NCBI RefSeq assembly: GCF_037198285.1
Contig: NZ_CP147243.1
Location: forward strand, 1,116,001-1,180,000
Length of the DNA stretch: 64,000 bases
DNA from: Haladaptatus sp. DJG-WS-42
Lineage (GTDB): Archaea > Halobacteriota > Halobacteria > Halobacteriales > Halococcaceae
Direction: 5' to 3'
Part shown: in pieces, positions 1 through 9,246 of the stretch
Numbering within the stretch: the stretch's first letter is position 1
How the letters are laid out: each line of letters opens with the position of its first letter
Position numbers and translations under genes: made by a program
Notes under the pieces: model-generated
Told to the model about the DNA's origin: nothing
Databases searched by the model: none
The model's input: the letters and a program-made list of their open reading frames with translations, nothing else

Positions 1-18
1 AGCGGGCTCGACCGCTTT

Positions 19-843
19 CTATAGTCGATATTGTTCGCCATCGACGGCGAGCGGGTCTTCGAACGCTTCCTCGACGGGGTAGTAGTGGGCGATGTGGACG
101 AGGCGGGTGATGGCTGCGTTCAGTTCGGTTCCGAGCGCAATCGCTCCCTCGCGGGTCATGTGTTTCGAGCCGAAGGTACGCGGGTTGCCGTCATCGTCGT
201 GGTGGTCGCCGCCTGCCGGGTGGTGTTTTGAGAGGTGGCCGGGGACGATGCCGTCTGCGAGGAGTAAGTCTGGATTGGCGAGCAGGTCGCGCGACTGGGC
301 GGGCATGTCGAAGCTCGTGTCGCCGGAAATAGAGAGTTTCGCGCCGGTTTCCGGGTCTTCAATGACGACGCCGTAACAGAGCAGCGGTGGGTGGTCAACC
401 GGCACGAACGTCACGTCAAGGCCACAGAGGCGCTGGGTCTCGAAGGGGTGGACGTCGTGGACGGTGACCGCGCGGAGGTAGTCGAACTTCTGTCGAATCG
501 TCTCCGCGACGCTCTCGCCGGTGACGGGGTCTACCTCCGCACCTGCATAGACTGGCAGGTCGGAGAGCAGGCGGTAGGCGTTCCCGAGGCCATCGACGTG
601 GTCGAAGTGGATGTGGGTGATGAGCGCCGCGTCGGGAAGCGTGAGGTCGTTCGTGAGAAACTGGTGGCGAAAGTCTGGACTCACGTCTACGAGCAGAGTT
701 TCGTCGGTGCGTTCGTTGTAGACGTGCACTGAAAAGCGACTGCGGTGGACGCCGCGCTCCCGGGCTTCTTCGCAGGTGTCACAGCCACAGTTCGGGGTGG
801 GCGTCCCCGTCGTGTCACCGGTGCCAAGGAGCGTGACCTGCAT
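19..843 (-). CDS. PhnP-like MBL-fold metallo-hydrolase
   Basis: A 274-residue protein of the metallo-beta-lactamase fold. The metal-binding motif HIHFDH is at about residues 77-82, and a Cys-rich NCGCDTC segment is at residues 18-24, as in PhnP-type phosphodiesterases that carry an extra zinc site. It is expected to be a soluble phosphodiesterase-like hydrolase; the substrate cannot be read from sequence. Its ATG overlaps the stop of the upstream AAA ATPase gene (TGATG), so the two are very probably translated together from one mRNA. An RNase Z-like role is less likely because the N-terminus matches PhnP better. Confidence 0.85.
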   Translation of the reverse strand: MQVTLLGTGDTTGTPTPNCGCDTCEEARERGVHRSRFSVHVYNERTDETLLVDVSPDFRHQFLTNDLTLPDAALITHIHFDHVDGLGNAYRLLSDLPVYAGAEVDPVTGESVAETIRQKFDYLRAVTVHDVHPFETQRLCGLDVTFVPVDHPPLLCYGVVIEDPETGAKLSISGDTSFDMPAQSRDLLANPDLLLADGIVPGHLSKHHPAGGDHHDDDGNPRTFGSKHMTREGAIALGTELNAAITRLVHIAHYYPVEEAFEDPLAVDGEQYRL

Positions 844-2204
844 CAGTCGTGGTCGTGATCGTGGTCGTCGTGGCTGTGGTCGTGGTCCGAGTCAGACCCG
901 CCGGGCATGTCGCTGCCGCCCGCGATGAGCGCGTCGTGGTCGCCGTTCATCATGTCTAAGTCTTTGAGCGTGTCGCGCTCCTCGAAGTCGGTGATGGCGT
1001 CTAAGAGGTCTTGTTGGGTGAGCACCATCCGTTCTTCAGTGAGCGCTTCGAGCACGGCTTCGCGCATCACAAGGCGGAGGTCGCTCCCGGTGAGCCCCTC
1101 GGTGAGGTCTGCGACCTCGTTGGGGTCGAAGTCCACGATCTCCATGTTGCGAGTGATGAGCCAGAGGATGTCAGAGCGCATCTGACGGTCTGGTTTCGGG
1201 AAGTTCACAATCTCGTCGAAGCGCCGCCACGCTGCTGCGTCGAGCTGGTCTGGGTGGTTCGTCGCGCCGATGAGGAGCACGTCGTCTTGAATCAGGCTGA
1301 TGTTGTCGATGGACTTGAGCAGGGTGTTCACCGCGCGCTTGATGGCGGCGTGTTCGTCCGATGCCCGCGTTTTGGCGACGAAGTCGAATTCGTCCATGAA
1401 CAAGATACACGGCGAGAGGCGCTTTGCCACCTCGAACGTTTTCTCGACGTTTTTCGCCGTTTCACCCAAGTACTGGCTCGTAATCATCGAGAGCTTGACC
1501 TCGACAAACGGCAGGTCGAGTTCGTGGGCAAGCGCGCGAGCGGTCGTCGTTTTCCCGGTTCCCGGTGGGCCGACGTAGAGGAGCTTCCCGATTTCGCGCA
1601 GGCCAATCTGGGCGAGGTAGTCGCGGTGCTCGATGGCCTTCATGATCTTCAGAATCTCGCCTTCCTGGTCTGCGGTGAGGACGAGGTCATCGAGGCTCAT
1701 ATCGATTTCTTCGGGTGCGAGGATGTCCACGAGGTCGAGCATCTCCTCTTCTTCCTCACTCTCGAAGTACTCCTCTAAGAGGCTGTCAATCCAGACGCGG
1801 TCTGCGCGGAGGGGGCGGTTTTGTGCCCGGGAGTGTTCGTAATCGAGGCCTTCGACCTCCTCCTCGAACGCCGCGGCGAGGGTAGGGACGTCCATGATGC
1901 GCTCTGGCCCGGCGCGATCGAGATACCACTGTTTTGCGAGGTCGGCTTCGGTGAGTTTGATGACCTGGTTGAAGTCGTCAAAATCAGTGAACATCAGACC
2001 CGAGACCGCCTCCCACGGGTGTTCGACGCCGGTGGCCGCGGCGGCTTTCTTCAGGGTCGAAGGAAGCGGGCGCTCGATGCCCTCCTCACCCCAGAAAACC
2101 CGGCGATAGCGGGGTGGAAGGTCGTTCTCGTCGCGGTCGCGGTCTTGGTTGTAGAGATGTGTCGTCAACAAGAACTCAACGACGGAAAGCTCCGGGCTGC
2201 TCAT
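843..2204 (-). CDS. AAA family ATPase with His/Asp-rich tail
   Basis: A 453-residue ATPase. The N-terminal ~190 residues are family-specific, with an acidic patch near 149-155. A single AAA module follows, with Walker A GPPGTGKT at 212-219, Walker B LFMDEFD at 268-274, a sensor-1-like GATN, and a DAAAWRRFD arginine-finger region. The last ~20 residues alternate His and Asp and could bind metal. It resembles single-ring archaeal remodelling ATPases of the katanin/spastin/proteasome-ATPase type, but the specific substrate is unknown. It is translationally coupled to the PhnP-like hydrolase downstream, which suggests a shared process. Confidence 0.85.
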   Translation of the reverse strand: MSSPELSVVEFLLTTHLYNQDRDRDENDLPPRYRRVFWGEEGIERPLPSTLKKAAAATGVEHPWEAVSGLMFTDFDDFNQVIKLTEADLAKQWYLDRAGPERIMDVPTLAAAFEEEVEGLDYEHSRAQNRPLRADRVWIDSLLEEYFESEEEEEMLDLVDILAPEEIDMSLDDLVLTADQEGEILKIMKAIEHRDYLAQIGLREIGKLLYVGPPGTGKTTTARALAHELDLPFVEVKLSMITSQYLGETAKNVEKTFEVAKRLSPCILFMDEFDFVAKTRASDEHAAIKRAVNTLLKSIDNISLIQDDVLLIGATNHPDQLDAAAWRRFDEIVNFPKPDRQMRSDILWLITRNMEIVDFDPNEVADLTEGLTGSDLRLVMREAVLEALTEERMVLTQQDLLDAITDFEERDTLKDLDMMNGDHDALIAGGSDMPGGSDSDHDHSHDDHDHDHD

Positions 2205-2290
2205 TCTCGGGGGATTAAGGGGGCGAGTGCCATAAGACCGTCGAACGGCCCCAATAAACTCCGAACACTCGGCCTGTGGGTTCGCGTGCC

Positions 2291-2297
2291 TTTAACA
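2291..2297 (+). promoter_or_regulatory. TATA-like box of the thiolase gene
   Basis: The sequence TTTAACA lies 25-31 bases before the ATG at 2322. This is the spacing expected for a leaderless haloarchaeal transcript. It supports 2322 as the start rather than a longer upstream reading frame. Confidence 0.5.
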
Positions 2298-2321
2298 AAC
2301 ACCAAGCACCTATGTACCCCC

Positions 2322-3458
2322 ATGGCAGACACCACTCCCGTCATCGTACAGGCCGTGAGAACCCCCCAGGGGAAAGACGGCGGCGTGTTCGCAGACGTCC
2401 GCGCAGAAGATCTCTCGATTCCGCTCGTAAACGAGATCCTCGCGCGAACGAACCTCGCAGGCGACGACATTGACGACCTCATGTGGGGCTGTGCCCAACA
2501 GCGCGGCGAGCAGGGTAACAACATGGCGCGCGTCATCGCGCTGCTCTCAGAGCTTGGTGAGTCCGTCCCGGCGACGACCATCAACCGCTGGTGTGCCTCC
2601 TCGATGCAGGCGGTCATTTCGGCCTCCGACGCCATCCGCGCTGGGCAGCGCGATGCCATCATCGCCGGCGGCGTCGAAAGCATGTCTCGTGTCCCGATGG
2701 GCGAGAACACGCACAACACCCACCCCGCGATGAACGACCACTACAACGTCGCAGAGCTCTCGATGGGCATGACCGCAGAGAAGGTCGCAGCGGAATACGA
2801 CATCAGCCGTGAGGTGCAAGACGAGTTCGCCGCCCGCAGCCAGCAACGCGCCGTCGAAGCCACCGAATCCGGCCGGTTCAAAGACGAAATCGTCCCCATC
2901 GACAACGGCGAGGCGAAGATATCGAAAGACGAGGGGCTCCGACCGGGCACCACCGCAGAAAAGCTCGCCGGGCTCCCCTCCGTGTTCAAGGCTGACGGCA
3001 CGGTCACGCCGGGCAACGCCTCCCAGATTTCAGACGGCGCGGCCGCCCTGCTCGTCACCTCCAAAGCGTTCGCAGAAGAACACGACCTCGACATCCTCGC
3101 AGAGGTCGGCAACAACAACGTCGCGGGCGTTGACCCAACGGTGATGGGCATTGGTCCCGTCCCCGCAACGCGCGGCCTGCTCGAACGTTCCGGACGCGAC
3201 ATCGAAGAGTACGACCTCGTCGAAATCAACGAAGCATTCGCAAGCCAGTGTGTCTACTCGGCGAACGAACTCGGCATCGACCAGGACATCCTCAACGTGA
3301 ACGGCGGCGCAATCGCCATTGGCCACCCGCTCGGCGCGAGCGGCGCGCGTCTCCCGGTCACGCTCATCCACGAGATGATCAAACAGGACGTAGCCCTCGG
3401 CCTCGCCACCCTCTGTGTCGGCTTTGGCCAAGGTGCGGCCATCGAATTCAGCCGGTAA
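2322..3458 (+). CDS. Thiolase (acetyl-CoA C-acyltransferase)
   Basis: A 378-residue thiolase that catalyses acyl-CoA/acetyl-CoA condensation or cleavage in fatty-acid or acetoacetyl-CoA metabolism. The nucleophilic Cys91 sits in NRWCASS, NEAF is at 303-306, catalytic His335 is in GHPLGASG, and the second Cys365 is in LCVGFGQG. Length and motifs are complete. The start at MADTTP is chosen because a TATA-like box lies about 27 bases upstream and the longer frame has no thiolase similarity. Biosynthetic and degradative roles cannot be separated by sequence. Confidence 0.93.
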   Translation: MADTTPVIVQAVRTPQGKDGGVFADVRAEDLSIPLVNEILARTNLAGDDIDDLMWGCAQQRGEQGNNMARVIALLSELGESVPATTINRWCASSMQAVISASDAIRAGQRDAIIAGGVESMSRVPMGENTHNTHPAMNDHYNVAELSMGMTAEKVAAEYDISREVQDEFAARSQQRAVEATESGRFKDEIVPIDNGEAKISKDEGLRPGTTAEKLAGLPSVFKADGTVTPGNASQISDGAAALLVTSKAFAEEHDLDILAEVGNNNVAGVDPTVMGIGPVPATRGLLERSGRDIEEYDLVEINEAFASQCVYSANELGIDQDILNVNGGAIAIGHPLGASGARLPVTLIHEMIKQDVALGLATLCVGFGQGAAIEFSR

Positions 3459-3535
3459 GAACGTCAGATACACGAGCGAGCGGGTGTGACCACCGAGGAC
3501 ACAATCGTTATCGCCCGCGCTCTCGAAGCGCCGCT

Positions 3536-4558
3536 ATGCACCTTTCGGGCTACGCCCACGAACCCGGACGGCACTGTGGGTCTACCTCACTTCGCAATCT
3601 CGCGACCTATTACAATTGGGGCTTTTCGGAAGCCGAGAGCTTCGGCCTCGCCTCAGGACTTGGGTTCACCTACCTCCACACCAGCGACTCGCCGTACCGC
3701 ATTTTTCTCGGCCGCCCACTCTGGATGGAGTCGGCGTTTTTTTCGAATCTCGACATCCCGCACGTCGAACGCGAGGGCCAAGAGAAAGCAGACGCGTGGG
3801 GCGCCGTCGAAACCGCCATCGACGCGGACAAGCCAGTGATGGCGTTCGTCGATTTGTTCTACCTCGACTACTACGGCACGGACACCCACTTCGCTCCGCA
3901 CATCGTCCTCCTCGTGGGGTACGACGAGGAGACGGTGCAGATTTCAGATAGCGAATTCGACGAGCTGCAAACCGTCTCCCGCGAAGATTTCGAGCAGGCG
4001 TGGACCTCACAGGCGATGGTGCCACTCTCTCGGCGGTACATCGTCGTCACCGACCCAGAGCCGCAGGCCACGCTCGAACAGGCGGCACGGCAAGCGATTC
4101 AGACGGCGGTCGCGTACATGCAAGACCCCGACACCTCGCCGTGGCCGCTCGGAGCCGTCGACGCAACCCACGGCCTCGCTGGCCTCCATGAGTTCGCCGC
4201 AGAACTTCCCGAGTTCACGTCGCTCGGCGACTGCCGCGAAGTCACGTGGACGGCGCGCTTTGCCTACCAGATGGTCGAACGTCGCGGAACCGGCGGTGGC
4301 TCGTTCCGTCGGCTCTACGCCGAGTTTCTCGATTCGATGGCCGACGTCCTCCCTGAAATTACCGCCAGCCACGGCGAGCGAATGCACGAGATTGCCGACG
4401 ACTGGACGGTGGTTGGCGCGGAGTTCAAAGCCGCGAGCAGGGCAGAGAGTGCCGCTGAGTTGCGCACACAGTTTGTGGAGCTTAGCGACGCCGTTGCCGA
4501 CCTCGCGGCGAAAGAAGACGCGCTCATTGCCGACCTCGACGCCGCACTCGCTGAGTGA
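3536..4558 (+). CDS. BtrH N-terminal domain protein (butirosin H-like)
   Basis: A 340-residue protein. The N-terminal half has the features of the BtrH_N family: Cys14 in RHCGSTS, then a segment resembling a papain-like or acyl-transfer fold, with a conserved H-I-V-L-L-V-G-Y stretch near 122-129. The C-terminal half is helical and matches the general form of the accompanying DUF4872-type domain. In bacteria BtrH transfers an acyl group from a carrier protein to an aminoglycoside; no aminoglycoside genes are seen here, so the substrate is unknown. It lies 77 bases after the thiolase gene on the same strand. Confidence 0.75.
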   Translation: MHLSGYAHEPGRHCGSTSLRNLATYYNWGFSEAESFGLASGLGFTYLHTSDSPYRIFLGRPLWMESAFFSNLDIPHVEREGQEKADAWGAVETAIDADKPVMAFVDLFYLDYYGTDTHFAPHIVLLVGYDEETVQISDSEFDELQTVSREDFEQAWTSQAMVPLSRRYIVVTDPEPQATLEQAARQAIQTAVAYMQDPDTSPWPLGAVDATHGLAGLHEFAAELPEFTSLGDCREVTWTARFAYQMVERRGTGGGSFRRLYAEFLDSMADVLPEITASHGERMHEIADDWTVVGAEFKAASRAESAAELRTQFVELSDAVADLAAKEDALIADLDAALAE

Positions 4559-4585
4559 GCGCAGGAAACGAACAAAAACGGCTGG

Positions 4586-6448
4586 TTAGTCGTGTGGGTG
4601 GAACGTCTTGAGCGCCTGCCGGACGGACTCTTTGCGCCCAAGCAGCGTGACGTGGTCGCCGTTTTGGAGGGTGAAGCCCTCGTCTGGCATCTGGTTTTTC
4701 CCGTCGCGACTCACGAGCGCGATGAGGACGCCATCGGGGAGTTCTACGTCGATTTCGCCGATGGTTTTCCCCACGAGTTCTTCCGCGGTGACTTCCGTCT
4801 CTTGAACGTCGCCAGACCGCCCGATTTCGGTCATCCAGTTCGAGAGCGCGGGGCGCTCGATGAGGTTGTCGAGGGCGTAGGCGGTTGCGAGCGACGAAGA
4901 GATGGTGCGCACGCCAAGTTCCTCGAACGCATCGACGTTGTCGGGATTGTTCGCCCGCGCCATGATGCGGTCGATGCCGAATTTCGAACTCGCCAGTTGC
5001 GAGACGAGCAGGTTCACGTCGTCGTCGCCGGTCGCGGCGACGATGGTTTTGGCGTTGTCCGCCCCCGCAGAGCGCAACACGTCCGTGTCGGTTCCATCAC
5101 CGTTATGGACGGTGTAGCCCGCGTCGCGGGCGATTTGGAGCACCGAGCTGTCTTGTTCGATAATCACTACGTTCTCGCCACGGTCGACAAGGCGTTCGGC
5201 GAGCGCGCGGCCCACCTTTCCGCCGCCGACGATAATTACGCGCATTGGAATCACGTCCAGATATTCTGCGATGTACCGAGCGAAGCCACCCTCGAACACG
5301 ACGGTCATGAGGATGACCAGAAACACCGTGCCGACGAGCACGGTCGCTGCTTCGTCGAATCCCTGTGCCTGTAACTCGACGGCGAACAACGTCGCCACAG
5401 ACGCGGGGATAATCCCGCGCGGGCCAACGAAGCTCATGAACAGCTTTTCACCCTGCGTAAAGCGGTCGCCTCGCGTCGAGATGAACACGAGCACCGGGCG
5501 GATGATGAGCGCGACGACGACCACGACGATGAGGCCGCGCACACCGAGGCCGAGCAGCGTCTCGAAGTCGAGCAACGCCGCGAGCGCGATGAACACGAAC
5601 GACAACACGAGCAGCGTGATGTCGCCTTTGAACTCAGAGATTTGCTCCTCGTAGGGCACGTCCGTGTTGCCGAGCAGGATGCCTGCGGTTGCGACCGCCG
5701 CGATGCCCGCCTCCGTGCGGACGGCGTCTGCGGCGGCAAAGGCGACGAGCGCCCCTGCGAGGGTGAGTAGACGAGCGTTCTGCGGCGCGTTCGCGGGCGA
5801 AAGGTCGACGTATCGGAGCAGGTACCAGAGTGCGGCGGCGACCACCGCACCGACGATCATTCCAACACCGAGGCGTTCGATGAACAGTTGGATGAACTCG
5901 AATGGCGTCGCGTCGCCGACGAGGAGAATCTCGAAGACGACGACGGCGATGATGGCCGCCGTCACGTCGTTTACGATACCTTCCGTTTCGAGGGCCGTCG
6001 CCACGCGGTCGCGGACGGGAACGACGACGAGAATCGGGGCGATGACCGTCGGGCCGGTTGCGACCAACAACGCGCCAACGAGCGCGGCGACTGTCCACGA
6101 CACGCCGAGGGCGAAGTGGACGATGGCCGCCGTTCCGACGAGGGCGATGGCCGCCCCAACCGTGACGAGGCGGATGGTCGCTGCGGGAGCCTCTCGCAGG
6201 TTGTTAATTCGCAGGTGGAACGCCCCCTCGAAGACGATGATGGCGACTGAGAGCCCCACAATCGTCGACAGGCCGCTTCCGAACGACTCCCGAGTAACGA
6301 AGCCAAGCCCCTCTGGCCCGAGGACAATCCCGGAAGCGATGAGGAAGATGATACTCGGCACACGGAATCGGTCTGCTAACACCTGCGCGCCGACGCCGAT
6401 GCCGATGATTGCGGCGACGAGCGGAATCAGCGAGCCGCCTTCTGCCAC
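4586..6448 (-). CDS. Cation/proton antiporter with TrkA-N and TrkA-C domains
   Basis: A 620-residue protein. Residues ~1-395 form about 12 membrane segments of the CPA1/NhaP-type exchanger fold, with the FVGPRG stretch typical of these antiporters. A Rossmann-type TrkA-N domain follows, beginning VIIVGGGKVGRALAE, and then a TrkA-C (RCK_C) domain in the last ~85 residues. It likely exchanges Na+ or K+ for H+ across the membrane, gated by nucleotide binding to the cytoplasmic RCK module. The ion specificity cannot be told from sequence. It stands alone, convergent with the BtrH-like gene. Confidence 0.9.
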   Translation of the reverse strand: MAEGGSLIPLVAAIIGIGVGAQVLADRFRVPSIIFLIASGIVLGPEGLGFVTRESFGSGLSTIVGLSVAIIVFEGAFHLRINNLREAPAATIRLVTVGAAIALVGTAAIVHFALGVSWTVAALVGALLVATGPTVIAPILVVVPVRDRVATALETEGIVNDVTAAIIAVVVFEILLVGDATPFEFIQLFIERLGVGMIVGAVVAAALWYLLRYVDLSPANAPQNARLLTLAGALVAFAAADAVRTEAGIAAVATAGILLGNTDVPYEEQISEFKGDITLLVLSFVFIALAALLDFETLLGLGVRGLIVVVVVALIIRPVLVFISTRGDRFTQGEKLFMSFVGPRGIIPASVATLFAVELQAQGFDEAATVLVGTVFLVILMTVVFEGGFARYIAEYLDVIPMRVIIVGGGKVGRALAERLVDRGENVVIIEQDSSVLQIARDAGYTVHNGDGTDTDVLRSAGADNAKTIVAATGDDDVNLLVSQLASSKFGIDRIMARANNPDNVDAFEELGVRTISSSLATAYALDNLIERPALSNWMTEIGRSGDVQETEVTAEELVGKTIGEIDVELPDGVLIALVSRDGKNQMPDEGFTLQNGDHVTLLGRKESVRQALKTFHPHD

Positions 6449-6640
6449 TGTGTCTCCTCCATTAGTCGCGGTAACGGACGGACGACTGATAAACGCACCT
6501 CTTCAGATGGCCACTAATCGGCATACATCGCCGCTACATGGTCGCGATAGCGTGAGAAACTGACCCGCCAGTCTTTTTTCAGTGGTGGTACGCAGGTGAC
6601 AGAAAGGACACCCGTGTTCCCACCCCAGAACCGTTCGCGT

Positions 6641-7558
6641 CTACGCGGTCTCTTGTTCGCGCGCGAGAGCCAGCAACACGCCCGAAGTGTTCATCCGAAT
6701 CTCGTCTCTCGCCTTGCGCTCACCCCAGAGTTCATCAAGGTCAGTGGTTTCGAGGAAGTGGTCTACGACCGCCTCATCGTCGCCGAGGTCGGCTTTCGCC
6801 GCCGCAATCTCATCGACCCATTCGGTGAGGACGTTCGCGTAGGTCTGGAGGCGCTCGCCGGTCTCTTTCGGCCCGAAGTGGGCGTAGAGGAGCGTCGAAG
6901 GCTGGAGCGCGTCGATGAGCTTTACGTCCGTGAGACACTGGGCTAAGTCGAAATTCGGCGGCGGCGAGGTGACGAGCACGCGGTCTGCGTCCTGATGGTA
7001 GATGCCCGCGGCGTCGGCGGTGAACACGGCGTCGTTTCGCGGGTCGTGGAAGATGACTTGGTGGGGGGCGTGGCCCGGCGCGTGGTGGACGCCGAGGGTG
7101 TGGTTGCCGAGGTCGATAACGTCGCCGTCGGTGAGTTCGCGGATGCGGTCTTCGGGGACGGGCTTCGGTTCGGCGTAGAACTCCCACGCATCGCCAACGG
7201 CCATCTTGGTGCCTTTGACGAGGCGAGAGGGGTCAACGAGGTGGCGGGCACCGATTTTGTGGATGCCGACCGTCGCGTTCGGGAGTTCCGCTGCGAGGTA
7301 TCCCGCGCCGCCCGCGTGGTCGAGATGGACGTGCGTTGGGAGGATGTATTCGACGTCTTCGCGGGCGATGTCGAGTTCTGCGAGGGCGTCTAAGATGTTC
7401 TCATAGCGCGTGCCGATGCCGGTGTCGATGATGGCGGGGTTGTCGGCGTCGAGGATGTAGACCGCGCCGTACTGGGGCGTGTCGTACATCCCCGTGTCGA
7501 GATAGTAGAGATCAGAACAGTTGCCGGTCGTCACTTCGTAAACGTCACCAATTCCCAT
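6641..7558 (-). CDS. MBL-fold metallo-hydrolase (glyoxalase II-like)
   Basis: A 305-residue soluble protein with the metal motif HVHLDH at residues 76-81, further ligands in APGHAPH, an Asp in FTADA and a C-terminal AHFGP. This is the layout of glyoxalase II-like hydrolases. The start at MGIGDVYEV (7558) is preferred; a longer frame reaches 7642 but adds only low-complexity residues that overlap the divergent serS promoter region. The substrate is unknown. Confidence 0.82.
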   Translation of the reverse strand: MGIGDVYEVTTGNCSDLYYLDTGMYDTPQYGAVYILDADNPAIIDTGIGTRYENILDALAELDIAREDVEYILPTHVHLDHAGGAGYLAAELPNATVGIHKIGARHLVDPSRLVKGTKMAVGDAWEFYAEPKPVPEDRIRELTDGDVIDLGNHTLGVHHAPGHAPHQVIFHDPRNDAVFTADAAGIYHQDADRVLVTSPPPNFDLAQCLTDVKLIDALQPSTLLYAHFGPKETGERLQTYANVLTEWVDEIAAAKADLGDDEAVVDHFLETTDLDELWGERKARDEIRMNTSGVLLALAREQETA

Positions 7559-7644
7559 ACGCGACCCACGGGCCGGAAAAGAAAAAGCTCTCGGGGGTGA
7601 GAGCGACACGGTTTTGCCCCGGCGTCGTGAACCCTCGGCCACGA

Positions 7645-9006
7645 ATGCTTGGGAGGCGATACCTTCGTGAGCACGCAGGAGAGGTCAGCGACGCCCTTGC
7701 CGCACGCGGTATGGCGAACGACGTAGACCTCGATTACGTGCTCGACTTAGACGAGCAGTGGCGCGACCTGAAAAGCCGCGGGGACGACCTGCGACACGAG
7801 CGCAACGAGGTGTCCAGTCAGATTGGCCAACTCAAGCGCGAGGGCCAAGAAAAGGCCGCCCAAGAGTGCATCGACCGCTCTAGCGAGCTCAAAGAAGAGC
7901 TAGAGAGCATCGAGACCGCGGCCGACGACCTCGAAGGGAAACTCGAAAAAGAACTCCTCGAGTTCCCGAACGTCCCCCACGAGAGCGTCCCGGTCGGGGC
8001 TGACGAGTCCGACAACGTCGAAGAGCGCCGCTGGGGCTTCGACGACCGGCGCATCCTTCCGGCTTCCATCAAACCCCACTACGAACTCGGCGAGGAGTTA
8101 GAGATTATCGATGAAGCCCGCGGCGCAAAAGTGTCCGGCGCAGGCTTCTACTTCCTCAAAGGCGACGGCGCACGCTTAGAACACGCGCTCATCCAGTTCA
8201 TGCTGGACGTCCACCGCGAGCAAGACTACGTGGACGTGATGCCGCCGATTCCCGTCTCCAGTGAGTCGATGACCGGCACGGGTCAACTGCCGAAGTTCGC
8301 AGACGACGCCTACAAACTCGAAGGCGAAGACCTCTGGCTTTGCCCGACCGCAGAGGTGCCCGTCACCAACATGTACCGAGACGAGATTCTGCTGGACGAC
8401 GACCTCCCACTCAAACATCAGGCCTTCACGCCGAACTTCCGGCGCGAGGCCGGTGAACACGGCACGGAAACCCGCGGCATCGTCCGCGTCCACCAATTCA
8501 ACAAAGTCGAGTTGGTGAACTTCGTCCGCCCAGAAGAGAGCTACGACCGCTTAGAAGGCCTCCTCGGTGAGGCAGAAGAAGTCCTCAAACAACTCGGCCT
8601 GCCCTACCGCATCCTCTCGCTGTGTACCGGCGACCTCACCTTCGCCTCCGCGAAGACCTACGACATCGAAGTCTGGGCCCCCGGCGACGACATGGAAGAC
8701 GGCCCCGACGAGGGCGGCCGCTGGCTCGAAGTCTCCTCGGCGTCGAACTTCGAGGACTTCCAAGCCCGCCGCGCCGGCCTGCGCTACCGGCCAGAACGCC
8801 ACGGCTCCGCCGAATACCTCCACACGCTGAACGCTTCGGGCCTCGCGCTCCCTCGCGTGCTGGTCGCGGTGCTCGAATACTACCAGAACCCAGACGGCAC
8901 GGTCACCGTCCCCGAGGCACTCCGACCGTACATGGGCGGGCAAGAAGTCATCGAGGGTCACCAACCGGTTGGTGAGGCGGCACTCGGCGCGGGCAAGCGC
9001 GACTGA
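7645..9006 (+). CDS. serS: Seryl-tRNA synthetase
   Basis: A 453-residue class II synthetase that charges tRNA-Ser. The N-terminal ~110 residues form the long antiparallel coiled-coil arm that binds the tRNA variable arm. The catalytic domain has the motif 2 region (FRREAGEHGTETRG) and a motif 3 region near LALPRVLVAVLEYY. This is the standard serine enzyme, not the rare methanogen type. The start MLGRRYLREH at 7645 matches the family N-terminus; the longer frame from 7597 is not needed. Confidence 0.95.
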   Translation: MLGRRYLREHAGEVSDALAARGMANDVDLDYVLDLDEQWRDLKSRGDDLRHERNEVSSQIGQLKREGQEKAAQECIDRSSELKEELESIETAADDLEGKLEKELLEFPNVPHESVPVGADESDNVEERRWGFDDRRILPASIKPHYELGEELEIIDEARGAKVSGAGFYFLKGDGARLEHALIQFMLDVHREQDYVDVMPPIPVSSESMTGTGQLPKFADDAYKLEGEDLWLCPTAEVPVTNMYRDEILLDDDLPLKHQAFTPNFRREAGEHGTETRGIVRVHQFNKVELVNFVRPEESYDRLEGLLGEAEEVLKQLGLPYRILSLCTGDLTFASAKTYDIEVWAPGDDMEDGPDEGGRWLEVSSASNFEDFQARRAGLRYRPERHGSAEYLHTLNASGLALPRVLVAVLEYYQNPDGTVTVPEALRPYMGGQEVIEGHQPVGEAALGAGKRD

Positions 9007-9048
9007 CCACCCCACCGTTTTTCGGTTCTCGGCACCTGCGTCACAACA

Positions 9049-9228
9049 ATGGTTCGCCTCGGCGACGTGGTTCAACTGAAGTTTCTGCTCCTCGGGCTTG
9101 CCGCACTCTTCGTGACCGTCGAGTACGCCACGAGCGATTTTGAGCTCCTAGCGCGACTCGGCTTGTTCTTCGCGCTCGCCTTTGTGGTCGCTGGCGCGTT
9201 CGCTCATTTTGCGCGTGACGTGCTCTGA
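9049..9228 (+). CDS. Small membrane protein (59 aa)
   Basis: A short reading frame starting ATG at 9049, just after serS. It encodes 59 residues with two hydrophobic helices (about LKFLLLGLAALFVTV and LLARLGLFFALAFVVAGAF), the pattern of haloarchaeal two-helix membrane proteins. The reading frame ends just before the PhoX stop. No catalytic motif is visible and the function is unknown. It may share the serS transcript. Confidence 0.7.
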   Translation: MVRLGDVVQLKFLLLGLAALFVTVEYATSDFELLARLGLFFALAFVVAGAFAHFARDVL

Positions 9229-9246
9229 AAAAGAGAGAAAAACGGT

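Noticed and set aside
1821-2321. Long N-terminal extension of thiolase
   Set aside because: The thiolase fold begins at MADTTP; the extension overlaps the divergent AAA ATPase gene and lacks similarity.
3248-3535. Upstream extension of the BtrH-like gene
   Set aside because: The residues are Arg/Pro-rich shadow of the thiolase 3' end; the family start is MHLSGYAHE.
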